From CAZFHA01 sp964518595 (GTDB taxonomy: Bacteria; Bacillota; Clostridia; Saccharofermentanales; Saccharofermentanaceae): a DNA stretch of 64,000 nt. The stretch spans positions 186,001-250,000 of the forward strand of contig CAZFHA010000002.1 of NCBI GenBank assembly GCA_964518595.1, given 5' to 3'. Position 1 is the first letter of the stretch; each line of letters begins with the position of its first letter. The position numbers and the translations under genes were made by a program. The notes beneath the pieces were generated by a model. That model was not told where the DNA came from and made no database searches. It was given only the letters and a program-made list of their open reading frames with translations. Positions 34,443-44,544 of the stretch are shown here, piece after piece.

Positions 34443-36299
34443 TTATTCAATCCCCACCAACCGCATCAAATAACGAGCGTTAGAAGATAGAGATACACCC
34501 TTTTCTAAGCGATAATCAAAATGAATGCCCTCTTGATCGTAATGCTCTGAAAAATGGAAGTTCTCAATGCCAACACCATCCTCAGAGGATAATCCACAGA
34601 GTTCGTAATCATGAGTAGACATCATGCCAATAATCCAGGGACGGTTAAGATTTCGGAGTACGCTGGTGGCACCTTCGGTTCTATCCCGGGAGTTCGTGCC
34701 GCGGAAAATCTCATCAATTAGAAAGAGCATAGGCTTCTGCTCTTTCCCCAGAGAAATAATCTTTTCTATACGTAGTAGTTCTGCATAGAAGGTTGAAAGA
34801 CCCTCACTTAGATTGTCAGCAATACGCATAGAGGTTGCCAGTTGCATCAGGCTAAGGGTGATCTGATTGCCACAACAGATGCTACCTGCATAGGCCAAAA
34901 CACAATTAATACCTACAGTACGTAAAAAGGTAGTCTTTCCAGACATATTAGACCCGGTGATTAAAGCAGTGCCTTTGTTAAGCGAAAAACTATTGCGGAT
35001 TTGCCGGTTAAGGGGCAGCAGAGGATGACCAATTAATTCACCCTCAAAGCTGGGGTTATGACCTTCCGGTGCGGTAAAGCTGGGGAAATGACTTTCAGGA
35101 TAGACAAAAGATAGAGTAGTCAAACTCATTAAAGCTTCCCAGACCCCTAGAGCCTTCATGTAGTCTTCTAAGCGGTTACCGGAATCTCTTTTCCAACGTT
35201 CCAAGAAGAAAATACAATAGGTGTCATACAAACACAATAGATTGAGAATAAAGAATAGTAAGGGTTGACTTCGTGCTTGAACGGCTAAACAAATCTTCTT
35301 AAAACTGCCGATACGCTGGGAAGCGGAGGCGTCCTCTTTATTTCCAGCCAATATTTTCTTAGTCTCTTGTAGCAACAGAGATTTTACTTCAGCATTCTCA
35401 ACTTCTCGGAACAAACCGGTATAGGATTGAAGCGGGTCTTGAAAATCATCAATGGAAGCAAAAACCGGTTTATATTTAGAATAATTGAGGGCGGTGTAGA
35501 CAATCTGTAAAACCAAGAAAAGTAAAGGTACATAGGAAGGAATCAAGGTGGTAAAGAGACTAATAGCTGTAGCAGCCCAGAAAAGAAGGGTTAAACCAAT
35601 AGCCAGAAAGCAGTCACGTAGCCCAACTAAAGGCCTTCCCTGATCTTTACTGCTAAGGTAAGACAATAACCCGGAAGGGTCTTTAGAACTTTGCTTCGCC
35701 TTTCTGCCAGCCACCTGAAAATTCTGTAGGAGTTCGATATTATTTTTCAGTTCAGCAACAGCCCCCTGCCGCTGCTTAATCTCAGTAAGATTCTTATCTT
35801 CTTTCTGCCCCCAAAGCAGATACTGGGCAAAAGTCTTACGCCCAAAGAATGTGGAGGCCACTGACATAAGATGAAACAGTGAACTCTCGCCAAACAAATC
35901 AAGATCACCGGAAAAAGGATGATCCAAATCAACGAAGTCTTCCCCGGTATCTTTAAGCAAAGAAAAATCATGTTCAGTTCTACCCTGATACTCAGCGTGT
36001 ATCTCCATCAGTAGTAGTAGGCTCTCCTGCTGCTGTTTACAGCGATTATGTACCACCACCAAATAAACAAATATAACCACAGAAGCTCCACTTAAAAGGA
36101 TCATCCACCAGGGTTGACCTAAGGAAAAGTAAGCGATGAGAAAGGCAAGAAAAGCCAAAAAGGCGACTAATCTCAAATTGCTATAACGATTATTCCTTTT
36201 ATTAAAGGTTTGAAAATTTTGTTCTAATTTTATTTTCCTTTCGGAAAAAAGTTGATTTCTAGCGTTGAAGGCTTCAGAATTACTCTTTTCAATATTCAA
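34443..36299 (-). CDS. Membrane-associated MutS-family ATPase
   Basis: A MutS-related protein that keeps the core and ATPase domains but lacks the mismatch-reading N-terminal domain. Two hydrophobic pairs (LVAFLAFLAFLIAYF with MILLSGASVVIFVYLVVV near 45-90, and FLAIGLTLLFWAATAISLF with VPLLFLVLQIVYTAL near 225-275) imply membrane attachment. ATPase: Walker A GSNMSGKTTFLRT (near 435), Walker B LFLIDEIFRGTNSRDR, and MMSTHDYELC. About 618 residues from the TTG at 36299, which has AGGAAG upstream; the frame opens at a GTG at 36347 with no good ribosome site. Function not established; DNA repair is not certain for this clade. Confidence 0.83.
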   Translation of the reverse strand: MNIEKSNSEAFNARNQLFSERKIKLEQNFQTFNKRNNRYSNLRLVAFLAFLAFLIAYFSLGQPWWMILLSGASVVIFVYLVVVHNRCKQQQESLLLLMEIHAEYQGRTEHDFSLLKDTGEDFVDLDHPFSGDLDLFGESSLFHLMSVASTFFGRKTFAQYLLWGQKEDKNLTEIKQRQGAVAELKNNIELLQNFQVAGRKAKQSSKDPSGLLSYLSSKDQGRPLVGLRDCFLAIGLTLLFWAATAISLFTTLIPSYVPLLFLVLQIVYTALNYSKYKPVFASIDDFQDPLQSYTGLFREVENAEVKSLLLQETKKILAGNKEDASASQRIGSFKKICLAVQARSQPLLFFILNLLCLYDTYCIFFLERWKRDSGNRLEDYMKALGVWEALMSLTTLSFVYPESHFPSFTAPEGHNPSFEGELIGHPLLPLNRQIRNSFSLNKGTALITGSNMSGKTTFLRTVGINCVLAYAGSICCGNQITLSLMQLATSMRIADNLSEGLSTFYAELLRIEKIISLGKEQKPMLFLIDEIFRGTNSRDRTEGATSVLRNLNRPWIIGMMSTHDYELCGLSSEDGVGIENFHFSEHYDQEGIHFDYRLEKGVSLSSNARYLMRLVGIE

Positions 36300-36433
36300 T
36301 GTTATCTTCCTGCTTCCTAATATTATTGCTATACTGTATTTTAACACAGAACCGATAGAATTATGGCTATATCTTCCGATTGGCTTTTGCTAGAATTGTC
36401 CTGTAACAAAATGAAAGAGGTGTATAATCCCCC

Positions 36434-38194
36434 ATGAAGATGTATGTCCCCGAGGAAAATTTTAAAACCAAGTCTACCTTCCAACTCTTTGCCGCCTATT
36501 ACCGTCCCAACTTGAAACTCTTTACCTTAGATATGTTTTGTGCATCGATCATTGCCCTGATTGATCTAAGCTTTCCCTTTGTCTCTCGCCATGCCCTTCA
36601 GACTTACCTGCCCCAAGAAAATTATCAGACCTTCTTTATCATAATTATTGCGCTCTTTTTCGCCTTTCTTTTCCGGGCAGGGATGCAATACATTGTTAAC
36701 TATTGGGGTCACCTTATGGGGGCAGATATGGAAATGCAAATGCGACGAGATCTTTTCTATCATTTGCAGAAAATGTCTTTTTCCTTTTATGATAACAGCC
36801 GGACAGGGAATCTCATGAGCCGAATTCTGTCAGATTTATTTGATATTGTTGAATTAGCTCACCACGGCCCTGAAGATATACTAATCTCTACGATTACCTT
36901 AATTGGTTCCTTCGTTGCCATGTCTTTTATCAACCGAAATTTGGCACTGATTTTACTCCTCTTCCTCCCCGTTCTCCTACTGTTCACCGTCTTTTTACGC
37001 AAGCGCATGGCTCGGGCATCAAGAACTATGAAAAGTAGCACGGCAGAGATTAATGCAGACATCGAGTCCAGTATTTCCGGCGTGAGAGTATCTAAAGCCT
37101 TTGCTAATGAAGAGCATGAACTAAAACGCTTCTTTCGGGGGAGTCAACTCTACCGTAACGCCCGGGGCGGATTCTACCGAATTATGGCTCTGTTCACTAC
37201 AGGCATGGATTTCATGACTGGAATGCTGAACCTTTTAGCCATTGGTTTTGGTGGTTATTTCATCATGAAGGGCTACATGACACTGGTAGATCTGGTAGCT
37301 TTCACCCTCTATATTGCAGTCTTTTTAGCACCTATCCGCAAGCTGACTAATTTTGCTGAGCTTTATCAATCAGGCATGGCCGGATTCACACGGTTTGTGG
37401 AATTGATGCGAGAAGATCCGGAAATTGCTGACGCCCCCTCAGCCCTTTCCCTTGAGAATATTAAAGGTGAAATTGTATTTAATCACGTTTCTTTTTCTTA
37501 TAGCGAAGAAGAGACGGCCGCCGAAGTTTTGCGAGATATTAATCTGACTATCCCTGCCGGTAAGACCGTTGCCGTGGTTGGTCCTTCCGGTGGTGGAAAA
37601 ACCACCCTCTGTCATTTGATTCCCCGCTTTTATGAAATTAATTCCGGCAGTATTACCATTGATGGCATTGATGTAAGACAGACTGAGCTTTCTTCTCTAC
37701 GTCAAAATATAGGCATCGTTCAGCAGGATGTCTTTCTCTTTGCTACAAGTATCATGGAAAATATTCGCTATGGTAAGTTAGATGCCTCTGATGAAGAAGT
37801 TATTGAAGCTGCAAAGAAAGCTGAACTGCATGATTTTATTGTTAGTCTCCCCGAGGGGTATCAAACCTATGTGGGAGAAAGAGGCTTAAAGCTATCTGGA
37901 GGCCAGAAACAACGTATGGCTATCGCCAGAGTCTTTTTAAAGAACCCACCTATCCTGATTCTGGACGAAGCTACTTCAGCACTGGATACAGTAACAGAAA
38001 AGAAAATCCAAAGCGCCTTGGAGCGGCTCTCAGAAGGACGAACCTGTCTGGTTATTGCTCACCGACTCAGTACCGTCAGAAGAGCAGGAGAGATTATCTA
38101 TATTGATGAAAATGGGGTTAAAGAAAGAGGCACCCACCAAGAATTACTTTCTCGGAATGGTGCCTACGCCAAACTTCACGATCTTAGTGAGTAG
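36434..38194 (+). CDS. ABC exporter half-transporter (permease-ATPase fusion)
   Basis: An MsbA/BmrA-type half transporter that would act as a homodimer, or pair with an unlinked partner, to export lipids, drugs or peptides. Six membrane segments (about 30-310) precede the ATPase: Walker A GPSGGGKTT (near 383), Q-loop, signature LSGGQKQRMAIARVF, Walker B PILILDEATSALD and the H-loop IAHRLS. 586 residues is typical. A weak AGAGGTG site precedes ATGAAGATG, so the second ATG could be used. It stands alone between divergent and convergent genes; no adjacent partner half is seen. Substrate unknown. Confidence 0.93.
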   Translation: MKMYVPEENFKTKSTFQLFAAYYRPNLKLFTLDMFCASIIALIDLSFPFVSRHALQTYLPQENYQTFFIIIIALFFAFLFRAGMQYIVNYWGHLMGADMEMQMRRDLFYHLQKMSFSFYDNSRTGNLMSRILSDLFDIVELAHHGPEDILISTITLIGSFVAMSFINRNLALILLLFLPVLLLFTVFLRKRMARASRTMKSSTAEINADIESSISGVRVSKAFANEEHELKRFFRGSQLYRNARGGFYRIMALFTTGMDFMTGMLNLLAIGFGGYFIMKGYMTLVDLVAFTLYIAVFLAPIRKLTNFAELYQSGMAGFTRFVELMREDPEIADAPSALSLENIKGEIVFNHVSFSYSEEETAAEVLRDINLTIPAGKTVAVVGPSGGGKTTLCHLIPRFYEINSGSITIDGIDVRQTELSSLRQNIGIVQQDVFLFATSIMENIRYGKLDASDEEVIEAAKKAELHDFIVSLPEGYQTYVGERGLKLSGGQKQRMAIARVFLKNPPILILDEATSALDTVTEKKIQSALERLSEGRTCLVIAHRLSTVRRAGEIIYIDENGVKERGTHQELLSRNGAYAKLHDLSE

Positions 38195-38213
38195 TGATTA
38201 CGTGTATAGCCAA

Positions 38214-38248
38214 TGATCCTGTGCGTAGTTTAAGGACGTGCAGGATCA
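38214..38248. terminator. Hairpin between convergent genes (possible bidirectional terminator)
   Basis: A 13-bp stem with two G-U pairs (TGATCCTGTGCGT with ACGTGCAGGATCA; 38214-38226 and 38236-38248) lies 20 bp past the ABC exporter stop and overlaps the last codons of the 38230 gene. No T-run is present on either side, so termination is uncertain. Confidence 0.4.
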
Positions 38249-40101
38249 CGGACTACTGCGCCATCAAAGAAACGCTGATAATCAGCATTTCCCAAAGTAT
38301 CGCCATTAATTATCGCCCGATCTAGATACAAATAATTTTCGCCAAAGGCGTAATAAGCCGTAGAACCAATTCCAAAAAAGATTCGGAAACCCTGGTTCTT
38401 TAAGTATACACTTCTGGGATCTTTACCATTAATAAAACTACCATTAGGATAAACCAGAATATCACTAAAACCAGCCATATTCCCTACCTGATCAAGCCAT
38501 TTCTGCGTATCCGCTTCGATTTCCCCTTGGCTCAGATCCTTAGCATTGACAAAGCCATAGGTAGACGAGGCAATCGACCAGCCAGTTTCTTTCAGACGAT
38601 TCATAATCCGCTTTACTGTCTCTTGATTCTGCTGCATGGCCTGGGCAGAGATACCCGGACTGGCCAGACCCATAGCATTTAAAGCCTTATTATGTTCATT
38701 TAACTGGTCGTCGCTGGTAACATAACCCATAACCGTTTCGTAGCCACTAAAAGAAATAATGCCTTTTGCTCCATCAAAGGAGAAATCCGGATGAGTTTCT
38801 ACAAAAGCGTCCAGAATCCCTACAGCCTCTCGATCCCGGCTAATAACGCTCTCTTCCGCTTTGTCAAAAGACTCACTAACTACTTGGTTTTGCTCATTAA
38901 GAAGCAGGCGATTATTTAGGCCCTTTCTTAGCATTAAACCGGAATAGTTAACATCCTCCACGATAATAATTAGTGGTTTTTTCCCTTTCGGCAACATCAT
39001 ATGATTCTGGGTAATCTCCTGAGGATTAGTGAGACCAGCCATAAAATGCACATCAATCAGCATATAGTCATTGGCATAAAGCTGTTCCAAAATCCGGCTG
39101 AACTCTCCGGCAGTTAAGCGATAAGGTGCAACAGTTTTACGATTATCTACACTGAAAGCCTGTTCAGGGTCGGCAATCAGCGGCTTAATACAAATAACCT
39201 CTACCCGGCCTTTAAACTCTTCTACCGGCACAGTGTTAGAAGTAGCCGCAATTAATTTATCTTGAATTTTCGTGTCATTAGGAAAGATAAGTGCAAGATC
39301 AGTCAAGATATTTTCTGCTGTATAGTAACGATAATTACTGATCAAATTATCGCAGTACTCCAACATCGGATCATACATCACCGTCTTACACTCATCTAAA
39401 CGCTGCACAGAAAACTGCTTAACCAGCCCCTGAAACTCTTCGTCAGAGATAACTTCTTGGTATATCTTAACTGCTTCAATATAACTTTTATCTTGAAAGG
39501 CCTGCTCTGCTTCCTGCACTTTAGGACTGGCCTTCTCAATCATATCCAGTTCTGCCTTGATGGGGTCAGCGGTAGCTTTAACGTTAGGATAGGCGCCGAT
39601 CTCGTCAAAAATAAACCGCAAGGTATCTTTATCAATTTGCCCCAGCAAGAATTCTGTACTCAAACTTTGAAGCCAACCTGATAGATAAGCCCCAGTTAAC
39701 TCATTCATTTGTTCCAAAAAAGCCCGATCATCGGCTCTGGGCTTATAGTGTTCCTTACGGATCTGTTCTTCCAACCCTTCTACCCTTTTGAGTATAATGT
39801 CTTCCATCGAGAGCATAATCTGTCGTTCCCGACTATCTTGCTCCTCGGTAGCCCCAGGGTCTTGATCCAGCACCTTACCCTGAATCTCCCGATACTGATT
39901 AAGAGCATCCACATAATTATTCCCTTCAAGGGCACTCTGAAAGGCTGATAATTCTGATGAAAGCTGACTGTTATAACTGTAAAGCACGGCAAAAACCACA
40001 GCAGCACCTACCAAAGCCGCCAAATAGGTCCAGATCAAAACCCACCGACCAAGGGTGCGCGTGCCTTCCGGCTTATCAAAATAATGATAGGATTTGGGCA
40101 T
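38230..40101 (-). CDS. Membrane-anchored polysaccharide deacetylase-like protein
   Basis: N-terminal cytosolic stub, one membrane segment (about 19-43, VLIWTYLAALVGAAVVFAVLY), a long helical TPR-like spacer (about 45-300), then a NodB-type deacetylase-like domain (about 305-615) with EVICIKPLIADPEQAF, PKGKKPLIIIVEDVNYSGL and DILVYPNGSFI. The usual NodB DD pair reads EDVN here and histidine metal ligands are not obvious, so activity is uncertain. 623 residues. It starts 2 bp after the topoisomerase A-subunit stop, so it is the last gene of that operon. Probably acts on cell-envelope glycans outside the membrane. Confidence 0.7.
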   Translation of the reverse strand: MPKSYHYFDKPEGTRTLGRWVLIWTYLAALVGAAVVFAVLYSYNSQLSSELSAFQSALEGNNYVDALNQYREIQGKVLDQDPGATEEQDSRERQIMLSMEDIILKRVEGLEEQIRKEHYKPRADDRAFLEQMNELTGAYLSGWLQSLSTEFLLGQIDKDTLRFIFDEIGAYPNVKATADPIKAELDMIEKASPKVQEAEQAFQDKSYIEAVKIYQEVISDEEFQGLVKQFSVQRLDECKTVMYDPMLEYCDNLISNYRYYTAENILTDLALIFPNDTKIQDKLIAATSNTVPVEEFKGRVEVICIKPLIADPEQAFSVDNRKTVAPYRLTAGEFSRILEQLYANDYMLIDVHFMAGLTNPQEITQNHMMLPKGKKPLIIIVEDVNYSGLMLRKGLNNRLLLNEQNQVVSESFDKAEESVISRDREAVGILDAFVETHPDFSFDGAKGIISFSGYETVMGYVTSDDQLNEHNKALNAMGLASPGISAQAMQQNQETVKRIMNRLKETGWSIASSTYGFVNAKDLSQGEIEADTQKWLDQVGNMAGFSDILVYPNGSFINGKDPRSVYLKNQGFRIFFGIGSTAYYAFGENYLYLDRAIINGDTLGNADYQRFFDGAVVRDPARP

Positions 40102-40103
40102 CT

Positions 40104-42425
40104 TTAAACATCTCCTAAAGTAAGTTGCCGATGAACCAAGGTCTCTTCTTTCAAGTAGTACCCTACAGCCGGCGTACGGCGAATACGATAATAATCAGGG
40201 TCCTGTAATCCGGCTTCCGCCATAGGAAGAACCAAACTCAGTTGGCTGCCTTTTTTAGACACCAGAAGCTGAACCCCTTGTGAAGAACGCGTCGTCTTAG
40301 TAGGAATCAATGAGCTGGCAAAAACAATTGCCTTCTTTTGATTAGAAAAAGCCGCTAAATCCATCTCCTCAGGTAAGAATAGCACGGAAACAATGGGAGA
40401 AATGTCACTGCAGGCATTAACAAGTTTCTTACGATTCGTCTTCGTCTCATATGATTTTAACGTAATTCTAGAAATTTTTCCATTAGCGAAGGCAAACATA
40501 ATGTCACCCTGGTAGTCCTCCGTGGTGTGCATAAACAAAATCCGTTCATCCTCTTCCATGTTCAAAACATTGGCTAGGTAGCTGCCCAATTCAGAGGGTT
40601 TTGTATCGGCTAATTCATAGCCTTTCATCTTATACACATTGCAACGATTGGAAAAAAACAAAACATCAATCTTGTTTTTACTCTCAATCTCTTGGACAAT
40701 AGTGTCCTCTTCTTTGGTCTTTAGCTCCCCTGCGCTTCGTAGTGAAGTCAAAGGGATTTTCTTTAAGTAGCCATGCTCGGTAAGAAAGAACTTTAAACGG
40801 TAATCTTCAATCATCTGATCTTGATTGAAAACCGTGGCTTCATCCACATGCAGAATTTCACTGCGACGGGGCTGTCCATATTTCTTAGTGACATTTTCCA
40901 AAGCAGAGATAATCAGATTATCAATTCGCTTCGGCTTGTCCAAGATATCAAGGAGATCGGCAATTTCTTTGTTTAAATTTTCCCGGTCGGCAGTACGGTT
41001 CAAAATGTACTGCCGATTGATGTTTCTTAATTTGATTTCAGCCACATATTCAGCCTGAAGATTATCAATGGAAAACCCTTCCATCAAATTAGGAACAACC
41101 TCTGCCTCTAGCTCCGTATTCCGAATAATAGCAATTGCTTTATCTATATCTAGTAAGATTCGTGCCAAACCATCTAATAAATGCAAACGCTCCTGCTTCT
41201 TTTTTAAAGCATAAGCAACTTCCCGCATTTGACAAATTCGACGCCAGCGCAGCCAAGCCTCAAGAATACCTTTGATTCCCAGCACCTTAGGCATTCCATC
41301 CACCAAAATATTGAAATTACAAGAAAAGGTGTCTTGGAGCTTAGTAAAACGATAGAGTTTAGTCATCAAAGCCTCGGCATCTACGCCCCGCTTACACTCG
41401 ATGGTAATTTTCAAACCGGTTAAATCCGTCTCATCCCGTACATCGTTAATTTCTTTGACTTTACCACTTTTCACCAGCTCGGTAATCTCGTCAATAATCC
41501 CCTCAGCGGTGGTAGTATAAGGAATCTCATAAACCTCAATGAGATTTTGTTTTTTGTCTATCCGATAGCGGGCGCGAATTCGAATCGGACCTCTGCCCGT
41601 TTGGTAAACCTGAGACATCTCACCCCGATCATAAAGAATAATACCACCGCCGGAAAAATCCGGAGCCGGAATAATATCCAAAAGATTACAATCAGGGTCT
41701 TTCATGTAGGCAATGGTTGCCTGACAAACTTCGCTCACATTAAAAGAGCAAATATTTGATGCCATGCCAACAGCAATACCTTGGTTACTGTTTACCAGAA
41801 TGGTGGGAAAGGTTGCCGGTAGTAGTAGCGGTTCTTGCATCGTTCCGTCATAATTATCGGTAAAATCCACCGCATCCTTGTCTAGACCGCGAAAGATCTC
41901 TTCACAAAGTTTATCAAGACGAACCTCTGTGTATCGTGAGGCGGCGAACTGCATATCCCGTGAATATTGACGACCAAAATTACCCTTGGAATCAACATAG
42001 GGATGTAGAAGCGCACCATTACCTCTAGTTAAACGCACCATAGTTTCATAAATGGCCATGTCCCCATGAGGGTTTAACTTCATGGTCTGACCCACAACAT
42101 TAGCAGATTTCGTTCGGTTACCGGTCAGCAGTCCCATCTTATACATGGTATAGAGCAACTTCCGGTGAGAAGGTTTAAAACCGTCAATCTCCGGAATGGC
42201 ACGAGAAACAATAACACTCATGGCATAGGGCATATAGTTTTCTTCTAAGGTTTTAGTAATAACTTGCTCTGTTGCTGGGTGCTCCGGTTCATTATCTTCA
42301 GCTGCAAAATGAGCTTTTTCCGTCTTGCGCCCTTTCTTTTTAGGCTTACCAAGATTCTCCTCCTCAGCTTTTAAAGGATTAACCTCTTCGTTAGCATCTT
42401 GATCAAAAATATCATCTTTGTCCAT
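40104..42425 (-). CDS. Type IIA topoisomerase A subunit (atypical ParC/GyrA-like)
   Basis: The DNA-cleaving subunit of a gyrase/topoisomerase IV-type enzyme. After a charged extension of about 50 residues comes the breakage-reunion domain: AIPEIDGFKPSHRKLLYTM, NPHGDMAIYETMVRLT, the catalytic tyrosine in AASRYTEVRL (Tyr165), and LLLPATFPTILVNSNQGIAVGMASN, split by short stretches. No GyrA-box (QRRGGKG) is seen in the C-terminal part, which argues against supercoiling activity. 773 residues. It follows the B subunit gene with a 43-bp gap and is followed 2 bp later by the deacetylase-like gene. The sequence is well away from housekeeping GyrA and ParC. Confidence 0.9.
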   Translation of the reverse strand: MDKDDIFDQDANEEVNPLKAEEENLGKPKKKGRKTEKAHFAAEDNEPEHPATEQVITKTLEENYMPYAMSVIVSRAIPEIDGFKPSHRKLLYTMYKMGLLTGNRTKSANVVGQTMKLNPHGDMAIYETMVRLTRGNGALLHPYVDSKGNFGRQYSRDMQFAASRYTEVRLDKLCEEIFRGLDKDAVDFTDNYDGTMQEPLLLPATFPTILVNSNQGIAVGMASNICSFNVSEVCQATIAYMKDPDCNLLDIIPAPDFSGGGIILYDRGEMSQVYQTGRGPIRIRARYRIDKKQNLIEVYEIPYTTTAEGIIDEITELVKSGKVKEINDVRDETDLTGLKITIECKRGVDAEALMTKLYRFTKLQDTFSCNFNILVDGMPKVLGIKGILEAWLRWRRICQMREVAYALKKKQERLHLLDGLARILLDIDKAIAIIRNTELEAEVVPNLMEGFSIDNLQAEYVAEIKLRNINRQYILNRTADRENLNKEIADLLDILDKPKRIDNLIISALENVTKKYGQPRRSEILHVDEATVFNQDQMIEDYRLKFFLTEHGYLKKIPLTSLRSAGELKTKEEDTIVQEIESKNKIDVLFFSNRCNVYKMKGYELADTKPSELGSYLANVLNMEEDERILFMHTTEDYQGDIMFAFANGKISRITLKSYETKTNRKKLVNACSDISPIVSVLFLPEEMDLAAFSNQKKAIVFASSLIPTKTTRSSQGVQLLVSKKGSQLSLVLPMAEAGLQDPDYYRIRRTPAVGYYLKEETLVHRQLTLGDV

Positions 42426-42468
42426 TATTTATATCCACCTACTACGCTAATACTTATCAGATTTGTTT

Positions 42469-44454
42469 TTAGCCTATATCTAGCATATCCAAATAAAGAT
42501 GTCCATGTTGCTCAATATGAGTCTTACGGCCCTGAAGATTGTCACCCAAAAGCATGTCAAAAGTTAAAGCTGTTTGTTCTTCTTCCGTGGGTAGCACCTT
42601 AATCAGTCTTCGAGTCTTGGGATTCATTGTGGTTAGCCACATCATTTCCGGCTCATTCTCACCAAGTCCCTTTGAACGCTGTAAGGTACAGGTATTGGGC
42701 GGAAAACGCCCCAGAATTTCTTGGCGTTCTTTCTCATTGTAAGCAAAAAAAGTCTCCTCTGTACGCCGGTTACGGTAGGTAATCTCATAAAGAGGGGATT
42801 CGGCAATAAAAACCTTACCTTCACGAATTAAGGTAGGGGCTAAGCGATAAAGCATAGCCAATATTAATGTCCGAATCTGAAAACCATCCACGTCCGCATC
42901 GGTACAAATAATAATCTTGCTCCAACGCAGTGCCTGTAAATCAAAAGAACTTAAATCTTTATTATGCTTACTATTAATCTCTACACCACAGCCCAGAACC
43001 TTAACAAGATCAACAATAATATCACTTTTAAAAATCGTGTTGTAATCAGACTTTAAGCAATTAAGAATTTTACCCCGCACCGGCATGATGGCTTGAAACT
43101 CAGCATCTCTGCCCATTTTACAGGAACCTAAAGCCGAATCACCCTCCACGATATAGATTTCACGTTTTTCAATCTCTTTGGTACGACAATCAACAAACTT
43201 TTTAACCCGGTTATTAATATCTATAGAGCCCATCAGTTTCTTCTTGATATTAAGCCTAGCCTTTTCTGCATTCTCCCGGCTACGTTTATTGATCAGAATC
43301 TGCTCTACAACTCGGTCAGCTTCCGGCTTATTCTCAATAAACCAAATCTCTAACTTCTCCCGGATCAACTCATTCATGAATTCTTGAATGAATTTATTGT
43401 TGATAGCCTTTTTGGTCTGATTCTCATAACTAGTTTGAGTAGAAAAAGAACTGGTCACCAGCAGAAGGCTATCAGCCACATCAGAAAAAGTAATTTTACT
43501 CTCCGCAGCCTTATACTTGTCCCGAAGCTTAATCTGGCGATCAAGTTCTGCCGTAAATGCAGCCCGAACCGCTTTATCAGGAGCACCACCATATTCCAAG
43601 TAGCTGGAGTTATGATAATATTCAAGAATATTCACTTCATTATTAAAAGAAAAGGCCATCTGCGCCTTTACTTTATATTCCGGCTTATCACTTCGGTCAC
43701 GCCCTTGACCATTCCCCTCAAAATAATAGGGCTGAATCATGCCCTTCTCTTCATCCAATTCCCGGACATAACCAAGGATACCATCGGGATAAAAGAAGGT
43801 GAAATCTTGTCCGCTTTCTTCGTCAAGCAAGTGAAAAGTAACGCCGCTATTAACCACTGCCTGACGTTTTAAAATCTGCTGGAAAGATTCTAGGGGAATA
43901 ATTATATCGGTAAAAACATCTCGATCAGGTTTCCATTTTTGAATGGTACCTGTGCGTTTGAAACGAGTTTCTTCCTTCTGTAGACCACCAACATTCTCAC
44001 CCTTCTCAAAGTGGAGGTTATATTTATAACCATCACGCATAACCTGAACATCAAAGTACTCAGAAGCATACTGGGTGGCACAAGCACCCAGGCCATTTAA
44101 GCCTAAGCTGTACTCGTAATTCTCGCCACTCATATTATTGTACTTACCACCGGCATAGAGTTCACAGTAAACCAGCTCCCAGTTATAACGCTCTTCCTTG
44201 CTGTTAAAATCAAGGGGAATACCTCGACCAAAGTCTTCTACCTGAATAGAACCATCCCGAAAGCGAATGACTTCTATCCGATCGCCGTGCCCTTCCCGCG
44301 CCTCATCAATTGAGTTAGATAAAATTTCAAAAAAAGAATGCTCACATCCTTCTAATCCGTCCGAGCCAAAAATAACTCCCGGCCTCTTACGAACCCGCTC
44401 CGCACCTTTTAAGGATGAAATACTCTCATTTCCATAGGAAGTCTTCTTTGTCAT
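42469..44454 (-). CDS. Type IIA topoisomerase B subunit (atypical ParE/GyrB-like)
   Basis: ATPase and TOPRIM subunit that partners the A subunit downstream. Visible: the GHKL ATPase domain with RKRPGVIFGSDGLEGCEHSFFE, LSNSIDEAREGHG and VEDFGRGIPLDF (ATP-binding Asn and Asp), LGLNGLGACATQYAS, then TOPRIM motifs VEGDSALGSCKMGRDAEFQA and DADVDGFQIRTLIL. 661 residues. In the usual place of the RPxMYIG motif this protein has RPGVIFGS, a mark of the extra enzyme pair found in Clostridia beside normal gyrase. GAGAGGA lies before the ATG. Confidence 0.9.
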   Translation of the reverse strand: MTKKTSYGNESISSLKGAERVRKRPGVIFGSDGLEGCEHSFFEILSNSIDEAREGHGDRIEVIRFRDGSIQVEDFGRGIPLDFNSKEERYNWELVYCELYAGGKYNNMSGENYEYSLGLNGLGACATQYASEYFDVQVMRDGYKYNLHFEKGENVGGLQKEETRFKRTGTIQKWKPDRDVFTDIIIPLESFQQILKRQAVVNSGVTFHLLDEESGQDFTFFYPDGILGYVRELDEEKGMIQPYYFEGNGQGRDRSDKPEYKVKAQMAFSFNNEVNILEYYHNSSYLEYGGAPDKAVRAAFTAELDRQIKLRDKYKAAESKITFSDVADSLLLVTSSFSTQTSYENQTKKAINNKFIQEFMNELIREKLEIWFIENKPEADRVVEQILINKRSRENAEKARLNIKKKLMGSIDINNRVKKFVDCRTKEIEKREIYIVEGDSALGSCKMGRDAEFQAIMPVRGKILNCLKSDYNTIFKSDIIVDLVKVLGCGVEINSKHNKDLSSFDLQALRWSKIIICTDADVDGFQIRTLILAMLYRLAPTLIREGKVFIAESPLYEITYRNRRTEETFFAYNEKERQEILGRFPPNTCTLQRSKGLGENEPEMMWLTTMNPKTRRLIKVLPTEEEQTALTFDMLLGDNLQGRKTHIEQHGHLYLDMLDIG

Positions 44455-44544
44455 GAACCACTGATCCTCTCCATTAATTTCAACGCTACTGATTATAGCA
44501 TACTCTGGTTTTCTCTGCCGATTGGCTGCATATGCAGAAATGGA

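Noticed and set aside
43384..43872. Plus-strand 162-codon ORF inside the topoisomerase B gene
   Set aside because: Antisense shadow of a strongly conserved coding region; no ribosome site or plausible protein features.
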